DNA of 64,000 nt from Lepidostoma basale (Eukaryota > Arthropoda > Insecta > Trichoptera > Lepidostomatidae), in contig JAHDVF020001236.1 of the NCBI GenBank assembly GCA_022606425.2, forward strand, positions 41,339 to 105,338. The letters run 5' to 3'. The notes beneath the pieces were generated by a model. That model had not been told where the DNA came from. It was given only the letters and a program-made list of their open reading frames with translations, and made no database searches. The translations under genes were made by a program, and so were the position numbers. This document shows positions 43,318-55,053 of this stretch, in pieces. Within the stretch, counting starts at the first letter, position 1. The number at the start of each line of letters is the position of its first letter.

Positions 43318-43390
43318 TTCGACCAGAGATTGCAGCGAGTTGCTGAAACCAGTGAAAGACACAAACATTTGTGGATTTTAACTATATACA
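43318..43390 (+). repeat. Family G ribozyme-like hairpin
   Basis: Long outer stem TTTGTGTCTT against AAGACACAAA encloses CAGAGAT, hairpin GCA/TGC and GAAACCAGT, a changed CTGANGA/GAAACCGGTC core. Relative of the fold-back at 59670-59820. It lies about 370 bases after the host stop codon and could be inside its 3' UTR. Confidence 0.55.
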
Positions 43391-44169
43391 GTACATTAAA
43401 ACATTTTTTGTATATCTTCATTATTTATTAGGACAATAATGATAATTTTAAGAGATTTAATTTTAAACAGATTTTTTTTACCGCATGCAACTCTGAAATA
43501 TTGTAATAATACAAGTATTTCAAATACTTTTCCAAAATAAATCATAATTATTTAGCAAACTATCAGTAAATCTTATGAACTTGTAAAAACTATTAAAATA
43601 ACTTTATTTTCACAACACACAAAACACGTATTTGGATGGTACAATCAGTTTTTTTTATGGGCCTCTTGATTCTTCAGTTTATACATTTAATATGTACACC
43701 CAAGTAAGTAAGAACTGTCTGAAAAATGCAAGTAAATAGTGTTACAAAAATAAAACCATTTCTAATAATTATAAAATATTTAGTTAACCAAATACAGCCG
43801 AATATGGTTTTTACGTTCATGGAAATAGTAAGATCTTGGATGTAACGAGGAAACATTCCTTGACATTTTAGTATATAATTTTCTCTATACTTGCATTAAT
43901 TCACAGCTCTTTCTCTACAATTATACTGCATACGCAGTATAATTATAGAGGAGCTCGTCTTCATAGTTATGATATGTTTGTAAGTATACTGCATATAAAT
44001 TACATATTCTCTGAAATAACGAGTAATGCTTTTAATGACAAAATTCAATTGATCTCACCTTCCTCCTTATAACCAAGTAATACCGACTATATAAACTAAC
44101 ACATTTTTTTATTTACTTTGTTCGTTTTCTCTATTAGTTCTATTAAGCAAGAAAAGAAGAAATCACACA
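43391..44169. other. AT-rich; perfect small hairpin
   Basis: At 43919-43944 AATTATACTGC and GCAGTATAATT form an 11-base inverted repeat with loop ATAC, inside a larger imperfect one (CAGCTCTTTCTCTA with TAGAGGAGCTC). No gene is supported. Confidence 0.45.
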
Positions 44170-44935
44170 ACTAAAATATCTTCTTCTTCTTCTCCTTATA
44201 GACCTTTGGTCTGTTCCTGAAATCAGGCTGACTTCTTTTGGGAGGTTGACTCCCAACTATCTCTCCATCTCTTCGGCGGTCTTCCGGGGGGACGGCAGCC
44301 GGCAGGAATCTGATACGCCACAGCGTGTGGGATTCTGGTGGGATCCATCCTCTGCACGTGCGCATTCCAGTATCTTCTACGTTGTCTGCCACATCTCACG
44401 ACATCCTCCACCTTGCAGATCTCGCGGATGGCCGTGTTCCTCACCCTATCTCGAATAGTCCTTCCTGCTATCATCCTCAGCGTCCTTATATCTGCCACCC
44501 GTACTTTAGCCTTCGTTCTTGTGGTATCCGCTCTCAATGGTATATGTCAGTATAGGCTTTACGCAGGTTTGATATATTCTGGCCTTACTGTCAGTCCTCA
44601 TATACTTGTTTTCCCATATTATATTCATGAGACAACCTGATACCGCCGAAGCCTTGTTGACTTTTCCTATTGTTTCACTGAGATCATCATATTGAAGTTA
44701 GCGGCCGATGTCTGAAATATGTTTAAAAGTATTTGCAGTTTGTCTTCCGACTTTTCTATCAGTCCAACATCGTCCGCGTAGCATATGACGCTCACTACAT
44801 CCTTCCCTGTGCAGTATCCCAAACCAAGTGATGTGACATCTCCTATTATTTCATCCATAATGAGGTTGAAAAGAAATGGGCTCAAACTGTCTCTTTGTCT
44901 TATGCCTGTTGAAGTTTTTGATATTTTAATAGTAA
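44170..44935 (-). mobile_element. LINE-D copy, best preserved
   Basis: The minus strand encodes MSPFLFNLIMDEIIGDV and VICYADDVGLIEKSEDKLQ (YADD intact) at 44667-44885, then after a deletion of the YLG region ETRADTTRTKAKVRV-like text, IRTLRMIAGRTIRDRVRNTA, RRRYWNAHVQRMD and GRPPKRWRDSWESTSQ at 44223-44537. The 3' end has an AAG-repeat tail. The fragment is 5'-truncated and not functional. Confidence 0.85.
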
Positions 44936-45489
44936 AATACGATATTTTAAATATCTTTTCATCGAAACTATTTACTTAAAATATATGTTTCTAGTTATAT
45001 GTAAAAAATATGAACGATTATATTTTTCGAATGAACAACACTTTGAGAAGCGTCTCTTCATCCCTTGTACCTAGGATCGTATTCAATAATATTTCATGCT
45101 GAAAGTGCGTCCTTATAAAATGCGTAATATAAATTTTAATCCTTTAAATATGTGTAATTAATTGAACTGTATAAAAAGTATTAAAAATGTGTAAAACTGG
45201 TTTTACAGTTAAATATGACTAATAAAAGTTCAGAATTAAAGTAAATGTAATATTTAGATGTAATTATAGTAAAAAAATTTATTTCATACGTTATAATTGC
45301 AATATATCGCTGTGTGTAGATGAGTGATATATTATTAAAATGCTTGACTTATGGAATAAGATTTTGTAACCTTCTTTTGAAAAAAACAAAGAATTTACTT
45401 TGCTCTTTTTATATCAACAATATATTATATATCATATGTTATTATTCCGTAATTCATGTATGAATCTCTAAGAGCAAATAAATAGTTCT
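44936..45489. other. AT-rich, no gene
   Basis: No supported feature. Confidence 0.3.
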
Positions 45490-45890
45490 AGTGCCAACCT
45501 TTATATATGTTAGCGAAGTTTAGAGCTGCCAAAAGAAGGATGAAAGTAATATGTTAAATGTAAGGCAGATAATTGCATCCCAAGTAAAATTAAAAAAGAT
45601 CACTTGGTTTGGACACATGAAATGAACGGATAAGAGAAGAATGGTTAAAAATTGTGTATAAGCAATGTGAATGCAAAAAGAAGCGGTGTACGGCCGAATA
45701 AAACATGACATGATCAAATTAATCCAAAGAGAAGCCGTGGAAGACCAAGGAAAGCATGTCATGGCCAAATAAATCAAATAATTAAAAGCGGCCACATTCG
45801 ATGCCGGGAAAATCGACGGAAGTGCGTGTTACGAAGTATAGAGACCCCCTCCGAGGAGACAGCATGATGGTTGGTTAGATAGTTATGTAT
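45490..45890 (+). mobile_element. LINE-A-like divergent fragment
   Basis: Order of remnants: CTAGTGCCAACCTTTATA (LVPTLM), AAGAAGGATGAAAGTAATAT (KKDES), TTGGTTTGGACACATGAAA, two copies of a CATGACATGATCAAATTAAT-type (WHDQIN) segment in tandem, then GAGACAGCATGATGGTTGGT. The doubled GRPRKTWHDQ region suggests a local duplication. Confidence 0.65.
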
Positions 45891-47085
45891 CTCTCAAACC
45901 CAAACTCTTGTTATTGCGTCAAAGTACTCGAATTCCTGCTTGCTCTTCTCATACCAAAAAATTGTATTTGAAAAAAACAATGTCAAAGGTTCAAGGTAAA
46001 TGGTCGTAACAAAATTATCATGCAGGATTGTTTTTTCAAAAATAAAAGAAAATATTATTATATCTTTCAAACGCCAAATATTTTCCCCTTTCAGTTCTAG
46101 ATTATATACTCTTTTATGAATAATGATATATTATAAACGTATGTAATCGGGGACGGAGAGAAATTTTTATTTTTTAATAATAATATTCTATTTAAACCAA
46201 TTATATTACATTTTAATGTGTACGAATTTGTGTATAGCCAAATATGTAATTGAATGTTTAGATTGTGATACAACCCCTGTAGATTATATATAATACAAAC
46301 TTTATTTTAATACTTATAAATATAGCCCTTATATAAATATATTATATTTATCATAGTAACCCTATTGTGTTACATATAGATAATAGTAATAAAAAACAGT
46401 AATTTGATTCAACAATGGTCATGTATATTTAACTGCGTGTTTTATTTATTAAAACCAAATACCTTAGATTTAAAAATTAATTTTATTATATGAAAAAATA
46501 TCATATTGCACGCGCTATATTAAATGTGCGAACATTTTCAATATAAGTAGGTAAATTTCACCAAAAAGTAGTGACGTAGGAATGTATTATAATATTGATA
46601 TTATCAGAAAGAGACGTAAAAAATATATTTTAAATTAATAATTGAAATGCCAAATTAGATACATTATTAAATTTTTTTTTTAATTTGTTTGCTTCTATGT
46701 TTTATTTATTGTGATTTGAATTTGCTTGCTTCGTAAGATCTACAATGCACCCAAAAACTACTTGATTTTGAGAAAAACGCACGTTTTAAAAAAGCATAAT
46801 TATTTTTTATGTGAGTGGTAAATTGAGCCTTTTAATGGCATTATCAAATGTGACCGAACGTTTGTTTTCTTTAATATTAAATATGGAATTTCAAATAATT
46901 GTACCAGCAACAATTTGCATAGCAAATTATTTAAATTATTATATTTTTTATAAGTAATGTTTATACTCAATGACATAACTTTTAAATAAAATTTTCATTT
47001 TGAAATATATTTTTTTAAATTTATCTTCCAACGTGCCAAATATATTTTTGTAAACACGACATATTTTACTTGATTTGTGCACGTT
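45891..47085. other. AT-rich; family A half-relic
   Basis: At 46805-46860 the minus strand carries TTGATAATGCCATTAAAAGG, a family A core without GAAAC. No gene is supported in the remaining kilobase. Confidence 0.35.
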
Positions 47086-47091
47086 TAGACG

Positions 47092-47455
47092 AGAACCCGG
47101 GTATCAGTACCCGGGTTCTCAAAGTGGGCGAAAACGCCTCCTTGTGGGCGTTTGGGACTTTCAGGGGGGTAGTAGAAGACCCAGAAAAAATACAGAGCGT
47201 GGGTAGATAAATAAATATAGTCTAAAAAGCAAAAAAAAAAAACACGCTAATCATTTCTTCATTTTCTTCGTTAAGTATTTTACCACATGTCGTTTTCAGA
47301 TACATAAAAGATTTAATAATATTTTAAAATTCAACTATGTGTTTCTAAATATTTGGAATAACTTTTATGTGAGGGGGGCGTTGGCGTTATTTTTCTTGTA
47401 AAGAGGGCGGTGGCCCAGAAAAGATTGGAAAACTATGGTCTAATAAATGTTATAG
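47092..47455. mobile_element. hAT-like non-autonomous element, tentative
   Basis: The left end has CCGGGTTCTCAAAGTGGGCG and the right end GGCCCAGAAAAGATTGGAAA then ACTATGGTCTAAT, both in the style of hAT-type termini (CAGxGxTCTCAAA and inverse). Internal sequence is GC-richer, with GGGGGCG runs. It has no open frame. The first 30 bases (47092-47121) are a perfect palindrome: GAGAACCCGGGTA, loop TCAG, TACCCGGGTTCTC. Confidence 0.5.
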
Positions 47456-48264
47456 GGCTGATTATAATATAATATTATATTATATATTTATTTATTATAA
47501 GGCCATCTGGAATACGTTCAATATCAAAATAACTTCCATGCACATATAAATCATTTGTGACTAGTTTATTCTGAAGCGAAGTCTTCTATTTAATTTAATA
47601 GAGAAATCATCTCAATACAAACTTGTCACTCAATCTACCCATATATATTTCAATGAATCAGTATTAACTTAATTTTTTCTTTACTAATTACATATAATTG
47701 ACTGTTAAATGTCATCGCAAATAAAGCTTTTATTATTCTTGCTCCTCTGATATGACTTTTCAGTATTTTTATTTCAAATAAAAAAATACGAGGCATCCAT
47801 CTTATTTGAATGAATGGAAAACTTAAAATTATGCTACGTGAAATATAAAATAAACGCCGTGACGAACAAATGAAACACAGTTTAATCATTTTCATTCTTT
47901 CCAGATGTCACGTTGGCAATTCTGTGATTGTGATATTACGTGAAAATCATATTTTCAAACCTTAAAGTTTCAGAAACAATTTGAGTAAAGTTTAAGGTGT
48001 AATATGAAAACGGTTTGTTACGCAAACTTTTTTTATCAACCCACAGAAAATCGTGAGGTAATAATACTGGCGAATAAAGTTTTGGTAGGATACGGGGAGT
48101 TAAAATAAAATTATTTTGTGTTTTTCTGAGAGCAAATTTTAAAGGATATACTTATGATCCGAATGCAATGTTCATTTCCACTACTGAGTGCCACAAGGAA
48201 TCAGGATTAGATAATTTAATTCAAATAAAGAAATAAATATCCTTTCCAAAAAGATGTTATTTTT
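47456..48264. other. AT-rich, no gene
   Basis: No supported feature. Confidence 0.3.
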
Positions 48265-48560
48265 TTCAATTCTTCTTCTTCCTTTTCAAGTGCCCTGTTG
48301 GGTCCCCCCAACGTTGGCGATCACCTCGGCGAACCTGTCCGTGTCCTGCGCCGCTCGGAACAGCTCCTTCATACTTCGGATGCCGGTCCAATCCCTCACG
48401 TTTCGCAACCAGGAAATTTGTCTCCTACCGGTCACATCCATACAATAAAACAGACCACACATAGCATTTGATCATTCTCTGGTGGAGTTTCAAGTTTACG
48501 TTTTAATTGCAAAAGAGTGATTTCATTTTATTAAACGTAGCTCTTGCTGCCTCAATTCTG
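48265..48560 (-). mobile_element. LINE-C 3' end with internal deletion
   Basis: Plus strand shows GGTCCCCCCAACGTTGGCGA after a CTT-rich tail; the minus strand encodes the EELFRAAQDTDRFAEV-type end and GRRQISWLR-like piece, then jumps to the LLYCMDV and RQRMIKCYVWS region and on to the SIATFNK segment, so about 190 bases are missing compared with 27765-28410. Confidence 0.75.
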
Positions 48561-49249
48561 CATTTTATTTAATTATTTGCATTTTTTTTTTATTAATCTT
48601 TTATAAATTAAGTGCTTGATAATTTATTCCACAAAATAATGTTTATATTGATTATGTTTTTTATTGAGTATTCACCATTTGTGTGAATGATTTGATTTCA
48701 TGTAAAGTCTGAGATAAAGTCTAAAATCTATTGTAATCAAAATGTACTCCAAAACGAAAACATGTTTAAGCTAAGAATGTATTAAATAAAAAGTTAATAT
48801 GACCAAAAAGATCCGAAATAATAAATCAATTAATCAGATACACGTGTTTTCTTTTGTCCTATAAACCCGATAAAAGCTTGATATACAATATATTTTTTAA
48901 TTATATTTTGCTAATTTTTATAGAACTTAGTTCAAGATGTGTCTCTTCTGTTCTTCTTCCGAGTGTAGGCCTTCTTAAGAGGAATTGGCTTCTTACGAGG
49001 TCGACTCCCAGCTGCCGATCCATATCATTTATTTTTTTATTTATTGACGATTTACCAAGTACACATTTTTTTATTCGTATAACTCCACTGACTAAAATAA
49101 CATTTAAACTATATTCTACGCTTTATAAACCATCAAATTTCTTATTTATTGATGGGGACATCTGTATCATTTAAGTTTTATTATAGTTTATGAGAGTGTT
49201 TTCTTGAGATGGAAATATCAAATCGTTTTTATAATAAACGTTTTTATTA
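48561..49249. other. AT-rich; short LINE-D end
   Basis: At 48945-49025 a fragment (GGCTTCTTACGAGGTCGACT) corresponds to the LINE-D minus-strand end. No gene is seen in the remainder. Confidence 0.35.
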
Positions 49250-49930
49250 ATATCTATTGCGGTAGAGATGAGATCCCTAAGAATAGTAGAACGATATACG
49301 ACAGAAACTCAAATGCTGATGTAAGAAAGGAATGGAGAGCGGAAGAATAAATAATTAACAAAATTATGAAAGGATCGCTGCGTAAGTTCGGACATATGGA
49401 GCACGGGATGGAGAAAGAATGGTTAAGAAAGTATACTTTAATGATATAAATGGAGTACGAAGTCGAGGCAGAGCAACAAACCCCTAGACGCAAATGGCAG
49501 GGGATCGATCACAATTTGAGACAGAACCCAGCCTGCATCGCTCAGGGCGCACTAGACTAAGGCGCACTAGAAGAAGCGAAGCAGACCTAGAGCCACCTGG
49601 AGAAGATCCCTGCAGGACTAGGTTAAAGCAGCAGGCCTCACTTGGGATGATGTTAGGCATCAGGCATGCGAGAGAGTTGGGAGGAGAAGGTTCCTTGAGG
49701 CTCTATGCACCACGGAGGTGTGACCGGATAAAAAAAAAGAAGACGGAGTCGGGGCAGACCGAGAAAAACATGGCATAACCTAGTTAATCAATTTTTAAAG
49801 GTAGGTCGGAAGAATCGACGTGCGCGTATGACTCGAGTGTTAGGTGTGACAGGATAAAGTAGTGTGGCGGTGCATTCCATCTGCCTACCTCTGCGAAGAA
49901 ACGTCGTGATGGTTTGTATGTTTTTTTTTT
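49250..49930 (+). mobile_element. LINE-A1 copy split by a nested LINE-B insertion
   Basis: LINE-A1 occupies 49250-49475 (RSLRR region to GRPR) and 49742-49930 (GRPRKTWHN to the CGTCGTGATGGTTTGT end). Between them, 49476-49741 is a LINE-B 3' end (CGCAAATGGCAGGGGATCGA through CACCACGGAGGTGTGAC and an AAG-rich tail). The junctions repeat target sequence, GAAGTCGAGGCAGA on the left and GGAGTCGGGGCAGA on the right, a 14-base duplication with two differences. Confidence 0.82.
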
Positions 49931-50073
49931 TTTGTCAGTAACTTTTTTTTTAATATGGAATTTTACATCGTTATTCAAGAAACTATAAATCATATATTAT
50001 TTTTTTTTTAAATATCGGTCAAACTGACCACATTTATGAATATTTTTTAGAATATTAATATTTATATTTACAT
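49931..50073. other. AT-rich, no gene
   Basis: No supported feature. Confidence 0.3.
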
Positions 50074-50119
50074 AATATCACTGATGAAGCGCTTGTGTTT
50101 CCGAAACATGGTTGATATT
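50074..50119 (+). ncRNA. Family F hammerhead-like sequence, best stem I
   Basis: Stem I: AATATCA (50074-50080) pairs perfectly with TGATATT (50113-50119). Core CTGATGA at 50081-50087 and GAAAC at 50103-50107 are intact. The hairpin between (50088-50102) is weak; the best pairing is GAAGC with GTTTC, which would use the G8-A9 bases. The 3' side reads ATGGT instead of ATGTC. Helix I and both boxes together make chance unlikely. Confidence 0.65.
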
Positions 50120-51025
50120 TAATTTGCTTTTTTTTTAATAAAGTGAGTGTTGTATACTAAGTATAAAAATTAAACATCTACAACACAAAGTTATGGCGAA
50201 TATGGAAGAAATATTATTATAAATAAGTTTATTTTTTGTGAATGTACACTAATCCTTGTATACGAATCCTGGATTTCACCCACGGTGGGTTATTAATTCA
50301 TAAATTTTAATTGTATCTCAATAGAGACGAAGATGCAAACTGGAAACTGAATATGGTTGATCAAGGTGTTTACAGGACTTATGACCTGTCATTGTTTGGG
50401 TTAAGCGCACGCTTTATGTAATTACAACATTCCCCATTCCACCTTTTTCTTTATGACCATGTAAGACAAATTTTTGGAAGTTGTATATATGTTACAAATC
50501 TATGCCTAACTTCACATGTCAGTTTTAATATGCCATCTATGAAGATTTTTTGATTACATTTTTTTTTTTTAAAGATTACTCCATATAATCCACATACTAA
50601 CGCCATCTTTGGAGCCATCATCTATTTTTTTTATATATATCATAAAATAGATTAATGCACGGTAAACACAAATGTAATGCATATATTATCATTTAAGCAC
50701 AACACATAAATAAACGAACACTCGTGTATTCTGACAGGCACCGCCTACCTCTGTAGCCTTATCTTTTATGCATGTGATTTATAATAGGGTTCTAACCCAA
50801 AATTACGTCACAATTATTTCCAGGGGCATCTATGTTAATTTATGGCGTCTAAGAAGATTCCCATATTAATATAGTTAGATACCGCAATCCATGACGCGAA
50901 ATGTAGAGAATATGCAAAGCATGATGCGATTGTGATAAAAACAAATGTGAATTTTTCTTTTAAACTTCGCGGGTGCTATGAAATCACGATTTTTTTTTAA
51001 GCTTTATCAATGAAAATTAATCAAT
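50120..51025. other. No gene supported
   Basis: AT-rich with no family matches. Long T-runs at 50560-50570 and 50985-50997. Confidence 0.3.
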
Positions 51026-51175
51026 TACCGAAAGGCGACCATGTTCGAAGTTGGAACAATCAACGAGCGTGCATGTCACGAGGTGCGAGAGTTATATCAG
51101 GATAGAACAGTGTGGCGACCCATCATCTCTGCCTATCCCTCCAGAGAAATGGCGTGATGGTTAGTTAGTTAACAA
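51026..51175 (+). mobile_element. LINE-A2-like 3' end with GTTA tail
   Basis: CGACCATGTTCGAAGTTGGA, GAGCGTGCATGTCACGAGGT, GTGTGGCGACCCATCATCTC and ATGGCGTGATGGTTAGTTAG are in family order. No frame is preserved. Confidence 0.75.
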
Positions 51176-51467
51176 GAATTATTAGTTTAATACAATGGAA
51201 TTCATTCAATGTATGAATATATATTTAAATATAAATCCACAATATAAAGTAAAGGCGAACATAGAAGATAGTCATATTGATTGTATATATTTTTTTTTAC
51301 CTGTATACAAGCATTTTTGAATACTTTAAAACAGAGTTACAAAGTAAAATTCTTGTAGTTTTCCATATTTCCTTCTTCTCAACAATACAACTCTGATAAT
51401 TATAATAATAAACGTGAATGTTTAATGGTTTTACTTTGTTTTTTATTCATATAATCTCTTATACAAA

Positions 51468-51562
51468 TATCAGTTACAAATTTGTTTCGCTAATTATCAG
51501 TTACAAATCAGTTACAAATTTGTTTCAAATTTGTTTCAAATTTGTTTTGTTTGTTTCAGTTA
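51468..51562. repeat. Short tandem repeats
   Basis: Irregular units of CAGTTACAAATTTGTTTC and AAATTTGTTTC, then TTAATTAATTAATTAAT. Confidence 0.75.
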
Positions 51563-51589
51563 AAAATTAATTAATTAATTAATAATACA

Positions 51590-52245
51590 ACTCTGTGTCG
51601 GATTCGGCCTCTTCTACAAAAGCCCTCCATTGGCTTCTGTCCTTGGTCATCTTTCTCCATTCTCCAAATTTTCCCAGTTTCCTACAGCCCTCTTCTGCCC
51701 ATCTATTTATTTATCTTCCTCGGGGGGAGAGGGGGCACCTTGCGGAGCCCCGTTCTTTCCTCTTGGATCGATTTTGTTTTTATTTTATACACATTCAAAC
51801 GTTAGGTTCCCTGTGTTGCTGCCCCTAGTTTATTTGACTGTTGACCATCTCTATTTACTAAGGATTTTTTTGTCATCATTCCAAGTTTTCTCTTCCCTCC
51901 CACACTCTGTCCTACCCCCACCAATGTCTGTCTGAGGTGACTTTGTGATGGACCATAGAAATATGCAGTGTTTTGTAAGATTGTGACATAGAAGTGATTT
52001 AATATTAAACTGGATTAAATGTGGCCTAGATACCCATTTGCTTTTTAATTTTTTTTTCTGGAATGATGCATTCTCCAGCTTATGTAAGTCCTGCGTGGAT
52101 GGGGGCAGACCTAGGGATTGTTTGAGCGAAGCTGACGAAGGGACGCCGCTAAATGACGGGTACCCTTCTATGTCTTTATTTGACTGTTAGTTTGTATATG
52201 TATTAACAATAACTGTATGTTTCCCTACAATAAATAATAATAAAT
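51590..52245. repeat. Unclassified GC-richer repeat block
   Basis: Contains a pyrimidine-rich section (51590-51960, including GGGGGGAGAGGGGGCACCTT at 51721) and a second part at 52010-52150 whose end GAGCGAAGCTGACGAAGGGA recurs at 63045 (GAGCGAAGCTGACGAAAGGC) and in changed form at 58150. I cannot name the family; the open frames here have no domain. Confidence 0.45.
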
Positions 52246-52249
52246 AAAA

Positions 52250-52505
52250 ATAATTTTCCTATTCTACTATTTTTTTTCTTATGCATCTTTCACGTACAAT
52301 TTCTTTACCACTATTTTATTATTCATTATTTTCTTGTGTCCAGACCATCTTATTTACTTTAAATTATTTTGTTCTCTACTCGCATTGTATTATTTTCTTA
52401 TATTTGCATTTGACACTCTGTCATATACAAATCGAAGAGATCAAATTTCTACTGCATTTCTTCTAATTTTATTTTGCTTTATTCATAACATATTTATCAG
52501 ACGAT
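52250..52505 (-). mobile_element. LINE-A fragment, degraded
   Basis: Minus-strand match over TTTCTTTACCACTATTTTAT, GTGTCCAGACCATCTTATTT, TTGACACTCTGTCATATACA and TTTCTACTGCATTTCTTCTA, the region between KKDES and GRPR. No 3' end. Confidence 0.65.
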
Positions 52506-53190
52506 ATTTTTGGAATAACATTTAATAGATAAAAATAAACATATCCGAGGAATTTTGTCACTGCTGTTATATTTTACTGGCATTAATATTTGGTTGCTTC
52601 TCTTCGCGATTCTCGTGTATAGGACCATTTAGTTTTCATTCTCTAAGAGAAGAACGGAGATTTTTTAGTATTCCCCTCGGGCTTGGCCGACATTTCCCGG
52701 GGAGAAAATCACATTACGTTTGGGGATGATTCTATGTGAGTACTAAAACATTTTGTGTCCAAGTTACGCTCGAATCAAAACAAAACCAAATGTTTTCATT
52801 TACGTGGCAGCATGACATTGTTTTTTATTTTCATAAATAGATTTGTTAATACAATTTTGATTCAATATGCTGGAAATAAAAATATTATTACTTTCAAAAT
52901 TATACGAATCGTGCGAAATTACCACAAAATAAACATCATGTTATCAATGATAATAAAAACCCATTAACAATGCGTTTTGAGAGTTCATTGTCGATTTGAA
53001 AATTCTTGAGATTAATTAATCCCTTTAGTACTGAAACGGTTAAATCCCTAGTGTTAAAAAAAATTATGCTCGTTCAGATGGAAAACATTATTATTACTAA
53101 AATACTCGTATTTTTTGTAGCTGTCACAAATTCTGTAAATTCCTTTTTTTTTCAGAAATTTAAAAATAACTTTATTTTTTATCCACTAAA
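52506..53190. other. AT-rich, no gene
   Basis: A GC-richer patch at 52590-52740 has no match here. Nothing supported. Confidence 0.3.
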
Positions 53191-53310
53191 ATATTAAAAA
53201 TGAAGACATGTTTCGGAGGATAGCTCCATCTTCAGGTGTAAATATATAAACATGTCGTGATTTTTAATATTTTAGTGGATAATAATTTTTTTTATTTTTC
53301 AATTTCCAAT
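53160..53310. repeat. Family B fold-back, right arm partly deleted
   Basis: Outer arms ATCCACTAAAATATTAAAAA and TTTTTAATATTTTAGTGGAT are perfect inverses of 20 bases. The left arm contains a complete minus-strand core; the right arm has only AAACATGTCGTG, so its CTGANGA box and hairpin are lost. Confidence 0.75.
53204..53241 (-). ncRNA. Family B hammerhead-like sequence with intact core boxes
   Basis: On the minus strand: TACAC, CTGAAGA, extra T, stem II GGAG/CTCC with loop CTATC, then C-GAAAC-ATGTC region. Both catalytic boxes and the GTC site are consensus; ACATGT would be the palindromic stem III. The base after GTC has changed (TTCA, not GTGT), so stem I is broken. Confidence 0.7.
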
Positions 53311-53909
53311 TAAATTCCATATTGTTAATGTCTTAACTTTCAATGCTATTTTTTATGTATCTGTCGTCGAAAACAAATGTCATTAGTTTTGGCGTTTAAT
53401 AAGTAAAATGAATATATGAATACATAGTTATAAGTTTGATATTAAGAAAAAAAATCTAATTATTTAAAATAATAACACTTCCAAAAACCGATTTTCCAGT
53501 TGGCCTCCTAAGATTACTTTAGAATTTTTAACATATTTCTTATTAACAAGAAGATAATTCAATTAAGTAGCAGAGGTTCAACATTTTTTCAATGGGCCAG
53601 CTTTTGCAAAATGTAAGACTTTATTTTAATTTTATTTTTTATTTACTTGAAATTTTCATCTAATTTATTCCAGCGCGGTGAGTGATGAAAGTTACCAGGA
53701 ATTTTTAAACTGAAAATTAACAAGTTCGTTACTCCCTTCTCAGGAACTGCTCATAAATACTCGCTTTTAAAACTTCTCGCGTAACTTGATCGTGTTGATA
53801 TTTTGTTATATCCACGAATGTAAAGTAAGCAGTTGATCTACCAAATATTTCATTGTACCGTAGAAATATTTATAATTAACTAAAGGTATGCAGGGTGATT
53901 TTTTTATTC
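53311..53909. other. AT-rich, no gene
   Basis: No supported feature. Confidence 0.3.
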
Positions 53910-54720
53910 ATTCTCTAGGGTGCACCACATTTCATATCATCGATATTCCATGAGTAATGAAAGCCTCAAACGTGTATCTACTCTCAGAGATCTTGGGATA
54001 ATTTACGAAAGTCGATTGACATTTCGTGCTCAGATCGAGAAGATATGTGACGTTTCATTGAAGATGCTGGGTTTTGTTCTTCGAACTGTTAGGGTTTTCA
54101 GAGATACCCGGGTCCTAAGAACTCTATATAACTCCTTAGTCAGAAGCAAACTCGAGGGAGGTGCCGTGTTATGGAATCGTCATGAGGCTCAGTTATCTCT
54201 TAGAGATAATAGACTATAGAGAGGTTCAAAAGAAATTCTTGAGAGCCCTCTACATGAGGGAATACTGGGTATATCCTTGACTCTATCCAACGGCATTTTT
54301 TTTGGGTATGCTGGGATATAACTCTCTCGAACTGAAGATTAATGGCAAGGCATTTTTTCAAGCCGATTCGGGGCTCTATTTAGAACCCCTATGTTCTGGA
54401 GCAAATAGGTAATTTTGTTCCTGAATTTTACCTGCGACAGGGCCGACATCAATTGTTCTTTTCTCCGTCACGCAGAATCAACCTGCCTTTGGTGATGCTA
54501 GTAGGAAGAGCAATTCGGACGTTGAATCTAATAGTCTCGGATTTTGACATTTTGGAAGATACGCCATACACTATCTCCCTGTCTGCTATGACCCTGATTG
54601 TAATCTCAGTGGTCAGTAAGCCTCGTGGGGTTACAAAGACCACTCTAGGATGCCAGGAAGTCTTACTGTTGACAATTGTGTTTTATGGCATTTTGAATTT
54701 TTATTTCTGTGTACTATAAT
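53910..54720 (+). mobile_element. LINE-F reverse transcriptase C-terminus (Jockey/CR1-like)
   Basis: A 99-codon frame (53920-54219) encodes VSTLRDLGIIYESRLTFRAQ, KMLGFVLRTVRVFRDTRVLR, LYNSLVRSKLEGGAVLWN: the thumb region of Jockey/CR1-type RT. After frameshifts, RINLPLVMLVGRAIRTLN (54475-54535) is the end of ORF2, as in 60660-61245. It lacks the palm domain. Confidence 0.8.
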
Positions 54721-54958
54721 GATTTGTAAAATTTATAATATTTTAATAACATTGATTCAAAACTTTAATCAATATTTAAAAAAATACCTTAATTAATATA
54801 TAAAAATCAATAGAAAAAAAAATTATACATTTAAAATAATAAATCATTAAATAGTCCATTGTTTTGGCCGAAACACTGTAATACTTCAATATTATTACTG
54901 TTAAAATTTAAAATACTGTTATAATATCACAATTTATTTTTATTCACTGAGAGTGTCG

Positions 54959-55000
54959 CGACGGTTGTTTCGCTAACCGATGTTGGCATCATCAGGTGTT
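54959..55000 (-). ncRNA. Family D hammerhead-like sequence (left)
   Basis: Minus strand: CTGATGA (54989-54995, intact), extra T, GCCAAC/GTTAGC hairpin with one mismatch and loop ATCG, GAAAC (54967-54971) and AACCGTCGCG. Core boxes are consensus; the mismatch (C-A) is in the middle of stem II. Confidence 0.6.
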
Positions 55001-55053
55001 ACAATAAACTGGTAGTTTATTATAACACCTGATAGTACAGTTTATTGTAACAC

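Noticed and set aside
8258..54884. TTTTGGCCGAAACACTATG box as a hammerhead core
   Set aside because: It has GAAAC and a small hairpin (CCA/TGG) but no CUGANGA box and no GUC; it is treated as a conserved part of family D repeats.
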